13,221 nt of DNA. Origin: Rubrobacter sp. Its GTDB lineage: Bacteria > Actinomycetota > Rubrobacteria > Rubrobacterales > Rubrobacteraceae. The stretch lies in assembly GCA_016781705.1 (NCBI GenBank), contig JADDPV010000009.1:1-13221 (forward strand), written 5' to 3'. The notes beneath the pieces are model-generated. The model was not told the origin of the DNA. It worked only from the letters and a program-made list of their open reading frames with translations, and did not search any database. Below are positions 6,281 to 13,221 of this stretch, in pieces. Every line of letters starts with the position of its first letter. The stretch's first letter is position 1. Position numbers and translations under genes: made by a program.

Positions 6281-7234
6281 TTGGACTACAACGGTTTCGC
6301 GGAGGCGACGGAGCGCATCGTGGACAACGTCGAGCGCGCCGTGGCCGGCAAGCGCGAGGGCGTTTTCCTCGCGGTGGTGGCGCTGCTGGCGGGTGGGCAC
6401 GTCCTGATAGAGGACGTGCCGGGCGTAGGGAAGACGCTGCTCGCGAAGTCGCTGGCGCGTTCGGTAGCCGGGCAGTTTCGGCGCATACAGTTCACGCCGG
6501 ACCTGCTGCCGGCCGACGTGACGGGGACGAACGTGTACAACCAGGGCGACGGGGCCTTCGAGTTCTGGGTTGGGCCGGTCTTCGCCAACGTAGTGCTCGC
6601 CGACGAGATCAACCGCGCCAGTCCCAAGACCCAGAGCGCGCTCCTGGAGGCGATGGAGGAGGGCTCGGTGACGGTGGACGGCGTCACGCGCCGCCTCCCC
6701 GAGCCGTTCGGCGTGATCGGCACCCAGAACCCCGTCGAGCACGAGGGGACCTACCCGCTGCCGCACGCCGAGCTGGATCGCTTCATGGTCAAGATGGCCC
6801 TGGGCTACCCGGACGGCGACGCCGAGGTGGACATGCTCAGGCTCTCCGCCGACCCGGTCGCGGATCTGCGCCCAGCGGTTAGCCTCGATGAGTTCGCGAG
6901 GATGCGTGGGCTGGTCGAGGAGGTACACGCCAGCGAGGCCGTGCTGCGCTACGTCGTCTCGGTGACGCAGGCCACACGCGAGCACGCGGCAGTGTTCCTG
7001 GGGGCCTCGCCGCGGGCGAGCCGGATGCTCCTCGGGGCGGCCAGGGCCCGGGCGGCCTCCCTGGGGCGCTCCTACTGCATCCCCGACGACGTGAAGGCCC
7101 TCGCGCCGCACGTGCTCTCGCACAGGATCATCGCCCAGGATAGCGAGGCCGTCCGTAACGGTGGCCGAGGCGGCGGGGCTGGGGCCGTGGTGCGCGAGGT
7201 CCTGGGACGCGTCCCCATCAACGAGGCGGTCTAG
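6281..7234 (+). CDS. MoxR-family AAA+ ATPase
   Basis: 317-residue AAA+ chaperone-like ATPase of the MoxR family, thought to help mature or insert partner proteins. Walker A is GVGKT (48-52) within EDVPGVGKTLLAKSLA; Walker B is VVLADEINR with D108/E109; sensor 1 is GTQNP (N150); an arginine-finger candidate is R167 in ELDRF; the lid domain fills the C-terminal third. Length is usual for the family. The TTG start is the only plausible one: the frame upstream has no ATG or GTG, and AGGT lies 7 nt before. The gene leads a three-gene operon with DUF58 and transglutaminase genes, the standard partners of MoxR, so the ATPase most likely acts on the membrane-bound products of those genes. Confidence 0.95.
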   Translation: MDYNGFAEATERIVDNVERAVAGKREGVFLAVVALLAGGHVLIEDVPGVGKTLLAKSLARSVAGQFRRIQFTPDLLPADVTGTNVYNQGDGAFEFWVGPVFANVVLADEINRASPKTQSALLEAMEEGSVTVDGVTRRLPEPFGVIGTQNPVEHEGTYPLPHAELDRFMVKMALGYPDGDAEVDMLRLSADPVADLRPAVSLDEFARMRGLVEEVHASEAVLRYVVSVTQATREHAAVFLGASPRASRMLLGAARARAASLGRSYCIPDDVKALAPHVLSHRIIAQDSEAVRNGGRGGGAGAVVREVLGRVPINEAV

Positions 7235-7240
7235 AGGCCC

Positions 7241-8527
7241 TTGAAGGGGGCGTCGCGGCTGTCGATGCGGCCCACGGCCCGGGGCTGGCAGGCGGTCTTC
7301 TTCGGCACACTCTCGCTCGCGGTGGCGTACCTGATCGGGACGACCCAGATCTACCAGCTCGCCTACGCCCTCCTCGCCCTCCTCCTGGCCTCGTTGCTCT
7401 TGGGCTACTACTCCTCGCGGGGCCTGCGCTACGCGCGGCGCGTCCCGCCCGAGGAGAGGCTCTTCGCCGGCCGCGAGTCCAACGTGGAGCTCGTCCTCAC
7501 CAACGCCGCGCGCCACGGGAGGAGCCCGCGGGCACAGATAGCGGATCGTCTTCCGAACCCACTCCTCTTCGCGGCACCCCCGGTCGAGGCGGGCGGGGTG
7601 CGGAGGATACCGGCCCCGGTGAGCTTCCCGCGCCGGGGGCTCTACGAGCTTGGTCCCGCCGAGGTGAGCACCACGGACCCTCTGGGCTTTTTGCGCTTCG
7701 CTCGCAGGTTCGGGGGGCGCACGGAGGTCGTGGTCTACCCGCGGGTCTTCGACCTCGCGGACCTGCCCTTGCGCGGGCGGAGCGCGGAGGCGGAGGCGCG
7801 GGGCGCTTTCGCCCGGCGGGGGGACGAGTTCTCCGGCTTGAGGGAGTACCGCCGCGGCGATGACCGGCGTCACATCCACTGGAAGAGCGTCGCAAGAACG
7901 GGGGAGCTGATCGTGCGTGAGTTCGCCACCGATTCCCCCAGGCGCCACGCGGTCGTCCTCGACCTGCACCGTCCGGGCCTGCGTGTCCCCGAGACCGAGA
8001 TAGAAGACGCCGTCTCCGCCGCCGCCTCGGCGCTCTCCCACCTCCACGGCGCGGGGCTTCCCTTCAGGCTACTGCTGGCCGACGGGGAGCACGCCGCGAA
8101 GCGCGAGGCGAACGGGTTCGGATCTGGCAAAGCCCACTTCTGGCGCGCGATGAGGATGCTCGCCACCGCAAGGGCCAGCGGGACCGTGGAGACCGCCGCG
8201 TTCCTGGAAGAAACCCCCCGCGACGAGCTGGGCGAGGGACTTGTCCTCGTTTCCCGCTCTCTGGGCGACGCCCTGGCGGGAGCCGTCTCGAAGCTCAGGG
8301 CGGCGGGGCTCCCGGTGGTCGTCCTGGCCGTGGCCGCCCACACCTACCGGACGGGTGGGGCCCAGGGCGGGGCCGCCGGCTCCGTGGGAAGCCGCTCGGC
8401 GGCGCGCGAGGCCCGTTTCTTCGGGAACGTCCGGCGGCTGGAGCTCGCCGGGGCGGCGGTGCGCGTCGTGCGCCGCGAGGGCGGGGTGGCCACCCTTGCC
8501 GGAGGACGTGGCCGGGGGGCGGTGTAG
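7241..8527 (+). CDS. DUF58 domain membrane protein
   Basis: 428 residues. Two hydrophobic helices lie near the N-terminus (about 18-35 and 38-56), followed by a beta-rich region (70-170) and the DUF58 core FSGLREYRRGDDRRHIHWKS (about 197-216). After it comes a von Willebrand factor A-like segment starting HAVVLDLHRP (236). DUF58 proteins are regular partners of MoxR ATPases; their molecular role is unknown, with envelope integrity or protein assembly proposed. The gene begins 6 nt after the moxR stop at TTG 7241, with AGAGG just upstream. ATG 7265 (MRPTARGWQ), with AAGGGGG 12-13 nt before it, is an equally possible start. The last 60 residues are rich in Gly, Arg and Ala. Confidence 0.9.
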   Translation: MKGASRLSMRPTARGWQAVFFGTLSLAVAYLIGTTQIYQLAYALLALLLASLLLGYYSSRGLRYARRVPPEERLFAGRESNVELVLTNAARHGRSPRAQIADRLPNPLLFAAPPVEAGGVRRIPAPVSFPRRGLYELGPAEVSTTDPLGFLRFARRFGGRTEVVVYPRVFDLADLPLRGRSAEAEARGAFARRGDEFSGLREYRRGDDRRHIHWKSVARTGELIVREFATDSPRRHAVVLDLHRPGLRVPETEIEDAVSAAASALSHLHGAGLPFRLLLADGEHAAKREANGFGSGKAHFWRAMRMLATARASGTVETAAFLEETPRDELGEGLVLVSRSLGDALAGAVSKLRAAGLPVVVLAVAAHTYRTGGAQGGAAGSVGSRSAAREARFFGNVRRLELAGAAVRVVRREGGVATLAGGRGRGAV

Positions 8528-8529
8528 CG

Positions 8530-10710
8530 TTGTGTGGTTGGGGCGTCAGGCTGCCGCTGTACGGCGTGGGGCTGGTGGCCGGCGGGGCGTTCTCGGTGCT
8601 GTTCACCGGGGGGGCGTTGCCTTACTTGATCGGGGCGGCGCTGGTCGCGGTGCTGGTCGGGTCGGCCGGAGCGTACAGGTTCGTATTGCTGTTCCCGGTG
8701 ACGGCGCTGTACACGCTCGTCGCGGTCTACGGGGCGCCGCCGTTGAGCTTCGGGGGGTGGCGGAGGCTCTTCGAGCAGATGGGGATGGACGTGTATGAGG
8801 CTGCGGGGGTGATGTACGCCAACCCCGTCCCCTACGACGTGAGCCCTGGGTTACTGGTCGTCATGATCCCGGTCGTCGTGATCCTGGTCGCCTTCGCGAC
8901 CTCGGCCACCCTCTACGAGGAGAGCCCGGTGGTCTCGGTCGCCGTGCTCGGGCTGACGATCGGGGTCCTCAGCACCGTATCGTTCGAGGCGGGCGTCGGT
9001 CCGTACTTCTTCCTCTTCCTCCCGGCCGCCGTAGCTCTGCTGCTTGTGACCGGGACCGGCGAAGAGGGACGCCCGGCTCCCGCGGCCACCGCGACGGGCG
9101 TCGCCGTCGTCGCGGTCGTGCTGCTGCTGCCGCTCTTGCCAGGGGCGCGGGAGGCGGCGATCAGACCGGCGCAGGTGGACTGGACCAGGATCGGTACGGG
9201 CGGCACCTCCCGCTTGGCCGTCGAGGCCGACGTCGGTGACTACCTGACCGCCGGGCGCGACGCCGAGCTGTTGCGGGTGCGTAGCCCCGAGCCCCTGCTC
9301 TGGCGCGGGGGGACCCTAGATTACTTCGACGGCCTGCGCTGGTCCTCAACTGTGGGGCCCGGGGAGGACGACGGGGAGGAGGTCTCCGACGCCGTCCAGA
9401 CGCGCAACGTCGTGCAGAGCGTCGAGGTCCTGGACGCCGAGACGGACCTCCTCTTCGGCGGCTACCGGGCCACGAACGTCTCGCTCTCCTACGCGAGCGA
9501 ACGCTCCGACGGCTCCTGGTCCAGCTCGCGGTCCCTGGAGCGCGGCTCTTCCTACCGGGTGCTCAGCCAGATCCCCCAACCCACCACCGCCCAGCTGGAG
9601 TACGCCGGCACAGTGTACCCGCAAGAGGTGCGCGACAGGTTCCTCCAGCTCCCCGAGGACCGGCCCGAGGTGCTCGCGGAGACCGCCCAGTCCATATGGG
9701 AGGACTACAATCCGCAGAACCCCTACGACGCGGCGCGGGCGGTGGAGCGGTACCTGATCTACGACGGCGGCTTCACCTACAACCTGGACGTGGACTACAA
9801 CCGCGCCGACCGCGCCTTGGAAGAGTTCCTCGGCGAGGGCCGCGAGGGCTTCTGCACCCAGTTCGCGACCTCGATGGCGCTCCTCCTGCGCGAGCTCGAC
9901 GTGCCCACCCGCGTCGTCTACGGTGCGACCACCGGCAGAGATATCGGGCCCGACGAGTACGTCGTCACCGGCTACAACATGCACACCTGGGTCGAGGTCT
10001 ACTTCCCCGGGGTGGGTTGGTACCCCTTCGACCCGACCCCCGGCTTCGAGGTCCCCCGGACGATGGAGGCCAACGCCCCCCGCCCCGACCTCCCCACCGC
10101 CCGGAACGACGTGACCCTCGAGAACCCCGCCCTCCGCGGCAGCGGACCCGCCGAGCTTACCCCAGAACCCGACGAAGTCTCCAGACCCCGCAACGCTGCC
10201 CGCGAAGCCGCCCCCGCCTGGTCACCGGCCTTCTACGCCCTCCCGCTCGTGCTCCTCCTCGCCGCTGCCGCTCCGCTCCTCAAGCGCATCCTCGCCGCCC
10301 GCGGCCGCCCCAGAGACCTCTACCGGGACCTGACGGGGAGGCTGCGCGACGCCGTGCCCCCCGGCTCCGCCGCGGCGGCCGTCGCGGACTCCCCCGCCCT
10401 CACCCCGACGGAGCGGCTCCTGCACCTCGCCAGGTCGGCCGGGCTCGATGAGGACCCGTTCCGTGAGTTCGCCCACGCCTACTCGGAGAGCCTCTACGCT
10501 CCGGAAGGCTCAGCCACGCGCTCGAACCGCCGCGAGTTGGGGCGCGCCTACCGCCAGGCGCTCGCCGGGTACGGGACCCTCCCGCGCTGGAGGCGCGCTC
10601 TGGCGGCGCTCAACCCAGCCTCGCTGCTCCTGCGCGCTCGGCGGTGGGCCTCCGGAAGATGGGTGCGGCTCGGCAAGGTGCTCAAGAGCCGGCTCCGAAA
10701 GCGGGCGTAG
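8530..10710 (+). CDS. membrane-anchored transglutaminase-like protein (TgpA type)
   Basis: 726 residues. About seven hydrophobic segments fill residues 8-204, followed by a soluble region (about 205-560), one more helix (about 565-585, FYALPLVLLLAAAAPLL) and a cytoplasmic tail with a DUF4129-like stretch (RLLHLARSAGLDEDPFREFAHAY). The transglutaminase core holds the complete triad: C442 in GFCTQFA, H485 in NMHTWVEVYF and D501 in YPFDPTPG. It should act outside the membrane as a thiol protease or acyltransferase; the substrate is unknown. The start TTG lies 2 nt after the DUF58 stop, so translation is probably coupled. The operon order MoxR, DUF58, transglutaminase is widespread in bacteria. 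Confidence 0.92.
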   Translation: MCGWGVRLPLYGVGLVAGGAFSVLFTGGALPYLIGAALVAVLVGSAGAYRFVLLFPVTALYTLVAVYGAPPLSFGGWRRLFEQMGMDVYEAAGVMYANPVPYDVSPGLLVVMIPVVVILVAFATSATLYEESPVVSVAVLGLTIGVLSTVSFEAGVGPYFFLFLPAAVALLLVTGTGEEGRPAPAATATGVAVVAVVLLLPLLPGAREAAIRPAQVDWTRIGTGGTSRLAVEADVGDYLTAGRDAELLRVRSPEPLLWRGGTLDYFDGLRWSSTVGPGEDDGEEVSDAVQTRNVVQSVEVLDAETDLLFGGYRATNVSLSYASERSDGSWSSSRSLERGSSYRVLSQIPQPTTAQLEYAGTVYPQEVRDRFLQLPEDRPEVLAETAQSIWEDYNPQNPYDAARAVERYLIYDGGFTYNLDVDYNRADRALEEFLGEGREGFCTQFATSMALLLRELDVPTRVVYGATTGRDIGPDEYVVTGYNMHTWVEVYFPGVGWYPFDPTPGFEVPRTMEANAPRPDLPTARNDVTLENPALRGSGPAELTPEPDEVSRPRNAAREAAPAWSPAFYALPLVLLLAAAAPLLKRILAARGRPRDLYRDLTGRLRDAVPPGSAAAAVADSPALTPTERLLHLARSAGLDEDPFREFAHAYSESLYAPEGSATRSNRRELGRAYRQALAGYGTLPRWRRALAALNPASLLLRARRWASGRWVRLGKVLKSRLRKRA

Positions 10711-10741
10711 GCGGCGCGCCGGGGCACGCGTGGGTCCTGTG

Positions 10742-10769
10742 TTGAACTGCGACCTGCGCGGTGTAATAA
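10742..10769 (+). promoter_or_regulatory. promoter of the Fe-S carrier gene
   Basis: TTGAAC (10742-10747) is followed after 16 nt by TAATAA (10764-10769). The AT-rich patch GTAATAAT stands out in a GC-rich setting. The leader would be about 45 nt long before ATG 10819. Confidence 0.6.
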
Positions 10770-10818
10770 TCCAGAGGCCAAAGAGCAGTTTACGCGACAG
10801 CATTCCGTGGAGGTGCTG

Positions 10819-11160
10819 ATGGACCAGAAAACCCAGATCCTATCCATAACCGACAACGCGGCCGACAAGATAAAAGCTCTGCTGTCCCAGGAGGACGAAG
10901 AGGATCTCGCGCTGCGCGTCGGCGTGCGGCCCGGCGGTTGCTCCGGCTTCCAGTACTCTATCTTCTTCGACGACGAGGTGAACGACGACGACGAGGTCCT
11001 CGAGACCAAAGGCGTCCGGATTCTCATAGACGCCATGAGCGTCCCCTACATCATGGGCTCGGAGTTCGACTGGCAGGAGAGCCTCATGGGCGCCGGCTTC
11101 GCGGTCAACAACCCCAACGTCCAGGGCGGCTGCGGTTGTGGCAGCTCCTTCACCTGCTAG
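10819..11160 (+). CDS. erpA: A-type iron-sulfur cluster carrier (ErpA/IscA/SufA family)
   Basis: 113 residues; carries and inserts Fe-S clusters into apo-proteins. The HesB/IscA fold is recognisable in full: ITDNAADKIKALL at the start, RVGVRPGGCSGFQY with C41, MGSEFDWQESLMGAGFAVNNPN, and the C-terminal pair C105 and C107 in GGCGCGSSF. These three cysteines are the usual cluster ligands; a fourth, C113, is the last residue. The ATG at 10819 is preferred over the in-frame GTG at 10807 because GGAGGTG lies 4-6 nt before it. The unit has its own promoter and terminator and no other suf or isc genes beside it, which fits ErpA-like stand-alone carriers in actinobacteria. Which of the three A-type names applies cannot be decided from sequence alone. 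Confidence 0.92.
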   Translation: MDQKTQILSITDNAADKIKALLSQEDEEDLALRVGVRPGGCSGFQYSIFFDDEVNDDDEVLETKGVRILIDAMSVPYIMGSEFDWQESLMGAGFAVNNPNVQGGCGCGSSFTC

Positions 11161-11182
11161 GGTAGAACCGAACAAAGTTTCG

Positions 11183-11217
11183 AGAGCCCGGGGCCGCAAA
11201 GCCTCGGGCTCTTTCGT
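11183..11217 (+). terminator. rho-independent terminator of the Fe-S carrier gene
   Basis: A 12-bp stem pairs 11183-11194 with 11201-11212 (one G-U pair) around the loop CGCAAA. It begins 22 nt after the stop codon and is followed by TTTCGT. The U-tract is short but the stem is strong. Confidence 0.75.
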
Positions 11218-11322
11218 CCCCCATGCCGATTTTCGCTACTCGTGGTGGTCTTCATCAGGCCGACCTCACGTCGGGTCGAGCCACTACCCCGCCATTTTTC
11301 GTTGCTCCGTGAAGCAAGAAGG

Positions 11323-11340
11323 CTGACCGCTGAAAGCTGG
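11323..11340 (+). repeat. short dispersed repeat, related unit
   Basis: CTGACCGCTGAAAGCTGG resembles the two longer copies at 2072-2091 and 12471-12490 (shared CTGACCG and CTGA) and lies next to the hairpin at 11345-11379. It is in the non-coding stretch after the Fe-S carrier terminator. Confidence 0.35.
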
Positions 11341-11344
11341 TGGC

Positions 11345-11379
11345 GCGGTTGGCGGAAGGTCATTCCTTCCGCCAACCGC
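11345..11379 (-). terminator. 15-bp perfect hairpin at the 3' end of the dehydrogenase gene
   Basis: Positions 11345-11359 pair without mismatch with 11365-11379 around the loop TCATT. An outer pair, CTGAAA (11330-11335) and TTTCAG (11380-11385), extends the symmetry and takes in the minus-strand stop codon TGA (11384-11382). It lies directly after the dehydrogenase and would face the Fe-S carrier unit from the other side. No T-run follows on the minus strand, so it may be a transcript-stabilising hairpin or a mobile repeat and not a classical terminator. Confidence 0.45.
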
Positions 11380-11381
11380 TT

Positions 11382-12415
11382 TCAGTACCCGAGCCCCTTG
11401 TCCAGCTCGTTCTTGAGAGGCTCCCCGGCGAGGTAGCGTCGCAGGTTCTCGCAGAACAGGTCGGTTTTGCAACTCGTTGATGCCCCCTCGACCACATCCG
11501 TCGCGTGGAGGCTGACGATGACGTTCTCCATCCCCCACAGGGGGCCCTCCTCCGGCAGCGGCTCCCTCTCGAACACGTCCAGCGCAGCCCCGAAGAGTCT
11601 TCCCTCCTCCAGCGCCCGGGCCAGCGCCCTCTCGTCCACGACCTTCCCACGCCCGATGTTGACGAAGTACGCGCCCTCCTTCATCGCCCCGATGGCCTCC
11701 GCGTCGAGCAGTCGCTCGGTCTCTGGCGTGAGCGGCAGCGTGATGACGGCGTAGTCCGCATCGCCCAAAGGGCCACGGAGGTCGCGCGTGGTGTAAAGCT
11801 CGTCGGCTTAACCCCACGCCTCGTCGCCTTCACGCACCGTCCGCTTGACACCGATGACGCGCATCCCGAACGGTCGCGCTCGCTCTGCCACTGCCTGCCC
11901 GATGCTCCCGACCCCAATCAGCCACAGCGTGTTGCCCCGCAGTGTCCCCACCGGGCACTGGTCCCACCGCCGCGCTGCTTTGTCCCGCCGCAGCCGGTCG
12001 AGCCGCTTCGCGTGCTGAAGCATCGCCATCATCGCGAACTCCGCCAAAGCGTCCGAGTACACCCCGCCTGCCGTCGTCACGGCGACGTCCGCCTGCACGA
12101 GCCCCGCCTCTTTCGCGACCTCCCCGGCCCCGGCTATGCTCCCCTGCACCCAGTGCAATCCCGGCGCGACGCGGGCCAGGTCCCTGACGTGCCACGCGGG
12201 AAATCGTAGAGCACCTTAGCCTACCCGAGCATCGCCAAAAATTCCTCTTCTCCCTCTTCCGAACGGCACCAGTCGGGCGGGCCTACGTGGTTGCCGGGCC
12301 AGCGTGGGGGTGGGACGAGATCCTCCCGGTAGAGCATCTGCAGCCGCTCACTCACCCCCCTGATACGCTCGACGTGCTCCTCCTCGAAGTAACTGCCTAT
12401 CATCACCGTGACCAT
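11382..12415 (-). pseudogene. D-2-hydroxyacid dehydrogenase, disrupted
   Basis: NAD-dependent D-isomer 2-hydroxyacid dehydrogenase, about 344 codons, in three readable pieces. Piece 1 starts at ATG 12415 behind a perfect AGGAGG and reads MVTVMIGSYFEEEHVERIRG. It meets TAG at 12223-12221, in a place where LG(E)AKVLYDFP is expected. Near 12191 one base is missing, which moves the frame from DFPRG to HVRDLARVAPGLHWVQGS. The NAD-binding loop IGVGSIGQAV is at about 11918-11889. A TAA at 11810-11808 interrupts EAWG-ADELYTTRDL in the same frame. The last piece has the catalytic Arg (NIGRG), Glu (DVFEREP) and His (VSLHAT) and ends at a TGA. All active-site residues remain, so decay is recent, or the assembly has errors. 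The neighbouring transposase relic is similarly damaged. Confidence 0.85.
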
Positions 12416-12419
12416 TACG

Positions 12420-12425
12420 CCTCCT
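12420..12425 (-). promoter_or_regulatory. ribosome binding site fixing the dehydrogenase start
   Basis: On the minus strand AGGAGG lies 4 nt before ATG 12415. It decides the start, because the longer open frame up to 12574 runs through a repeat and is not like the family. Confidence 0.7.
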
Positions 12426-12470
12426 GTGCAGTCTCTCGGTATTTCTGCTTTTTCGACTCTTGCTAACGGG

Positions 12471-12490
12471 CTGACCGGCTGACAGCCTAG
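12471..12490 (+). repeat. short dispersed repeat, copy 2
   Basis: CTGACCGGCTGACAGCCTAG is the second near-identical copy of the repeat at 2072-2091. It contains the 11-nt palindrome-like GGCTGACAGCC and lies between the divergent dehydrogenase and transposase relics. The bases after it read TAGATG, where copy 1 has the -10 box TAGAAT. Confidence 0.5.
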
Positions 12491-13221
12491 ATGTCTGTTG
12501 CGTGAATTGACGGTAGAACGGGAGCCATCCGACTCCCCACCACAAGGAGCGACAGAGATGGCCCAGAACCCCACCTTACCCCACCCCTCGCCCTCACGGA
12601 AGACCCTGTGACCGCCGTACTACTGTTCTGCCTCACGGACGACACACGACGCCTACCGGCTCCTCAACCCCCGAAGAGGAGGAGGGATAGAAGCTACGAG
12701 GCGCTCAAGAGACTCTCGGACTCGGAGGTGTGCTCACCCCCTCGCCCTGCTCTGCTCCAGCAGTTGCGGGGCGTGCACCACAGTCCGAGCGCTCCTTCCT
12801 GCGCGACGCCCAGCGGTTCCTCGCACACCTCTTCCCCGGGGCGTCGTGGTCGGTTACGCCCCCTCCTCTTGCCTCCACCGCCGCATCCGAAAGCTCGGGC
12901 GGCGCTTCTTCGAGCCCTTGCGCGGCGGGCTCCGTCTTGGCGCGGAGCTCGTGGGCGATCCGCAGACGCTGATCGTCGACTCGACGCTGCTCTGGGTCCT
13001 GCACATCCGCGAGCGCAGGTCAACCAGTCGGCGGCGGGGTTTGAGGGCGCCGGCTGGGGGCGCGGTGGAGGCTCCTTCGCGGTGTAGTACGGCGTGAAGC
13101 TGCACCTCCTCCCTCGTGTTTGTTCCACCAATCGGGTGTGCCCGTCTGTGCTACGACGAGCTGACCTGCGCCACCCGCCACGCTACCTGAAACCCCCTGA
13201 CGTCCGGGCGGCGACGAACAG
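12491..13221 (+). mobile_element. insertion sequence relic (IS982-like), ends not located
   Basis: The element holding the transposase remnant. Its left end should lie between the repeat ending at 12490 and the ATG at 12558, but I cannot identify a terminal inverted repeat or target duplication. The right end is beyond the window. Confidence 0.45.
12558..13221 (+). pseudogene. IS982-family-like transposase remnant, heavily frameshifted and cut by the window end
   Basis: Recognisable pieces of an IS982-type DDE transposase lie in order but in all three frames. They are: MAQNPTLPHPSPS from 12558; EDPVTAVLLFCLTDD (about 12600-12645); DAYRLLNPRRGG (about 12650); SYEALKRLSDSEV (about 12688-12730); ALLQQLRGVH (about 12750-12778); SERSFLRDAQRFLAHLFPG; VVGYAPSS, LHRRIRKLGR and FFEPLR; ELVGDPQTLIVDSTLLWVLH (12948-13005), with the first catalytic Asp; QVNQSAAGFEGAGW; GSFAV, an in-frame TAG, then YGVKLHLL; and CSTNRV and CYDELT near the end. 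At least eight frame changes and two stops are needed to read it, so it cannot be active. A purine-rich AAGGAGCGACAGAG precedes the ATG. Family is from the order of motifs, recalled and not searched. Confidence 0.75.

Noticed and set aside
6239..8047. 602-codon minus-strand frame opposite MoxR and DUF58
   Set aside because: Antisense shadow in high-GC DNA; composition is rich in Arg, Gly, Val and His with no domain, while the plus strand has complete AAA+ and DUF58 motifs.
12221..12574. 117-codon minus frame as a separate small gene
   Set aside because: Residues from ATG 12415 are the N-terminus of the broken dehydrogenase; the upstream part crosses the dispersed repeat and has no support.
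12608..13087. 159-codon plus frame as an intact hypothetical protein
   Set aside because: It is one frame of the fragmented transposase; conserved pieces continue in the other two frames and the middle part is Arg/Pro-rich nonsense.

Overview
The window is high-GC bacterial DNA. Its gene set is a PhoB/OmpR-type two-component pair, a dipeptide-epimerase/DUF1611 pair, an SAM O-methyltransferase, an HNH protein, a MoxR-DUF58-transglutaminase operon, an A-type Fe-S carrier, a D-2-hydroxyacid dehydrogenase and an IS982-like transposase. GTG and TTG starts, sigma-70-like promoters with -10 boxes such as TATACT and TAGAAT, and probable leaderless starts point to a thermophilic or soil actinobacterium. 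Rubrobacter or a close relative is my best guess, from general resemblance and not from a search.

Layout. 1-1879 (minus): a response regulator and an unusually short, apparently soluble histidine kinase, 1 bp apart. A fragment with an Hpt-like end follows the kinase stop in the same frame. 2102-4161 (plus): an enolase-superfamily epimerase overlapping a DUF1611 gene by GTGA, the arrangement known as DgcA-DgcN (D-glutamate catabolism via N-acetyl-glutamate). 4216-5289: an O-methyltransferase gene with its own promoter but broken by one or two single-base frameshifts. 5485-6066: a stand-alone HNH-nuclease gene with a promoter placed for leaderless transcription. 6212-10710: promoter, MoxR ATPase, DUF58 protein and membrane transglutaminase in one tight operon. 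10742-11217: promoter, ErpA/IscA-type carrier and rho-independent terminator as a complete monocistronic unit.

11300-13221 is a zone of decay. A D-2-hydroxyacid dehydrogenase on the minus strand has an excellent ribosome binding site but two in-frame stops and one frameshift. It lies head to head with an IS982-like transposase relic whose recognisable blocks are scattered over all three plus frames, often separated by tiny tandem duplications. Short GC-rich repeats of the form CTGACCGGCTGACA..CTAG occur at the dgcA promoter and next to the dehydrogenase, and a shorter relative sits beside a 15-bp perfect hairpin.

The two-component pair would sense or relay a signal (phosphate is the usual one for this family, unproven here). 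The DgcA-DgcN pair would handle D-glutamate or cell-wall-derived D-Glu compounds. The MoxR operon probably acts at the membrane or envelope, and the carrier delivers Fe-S clusters. I see no defence island, CRISPR array, rRNA or tRNA, and no clearly undescribed multi-gene system. The most unusual features are the micro-duplication pattern in the transposase relic, the sensor-less kinase and the repeat-borne leaderless promoter.
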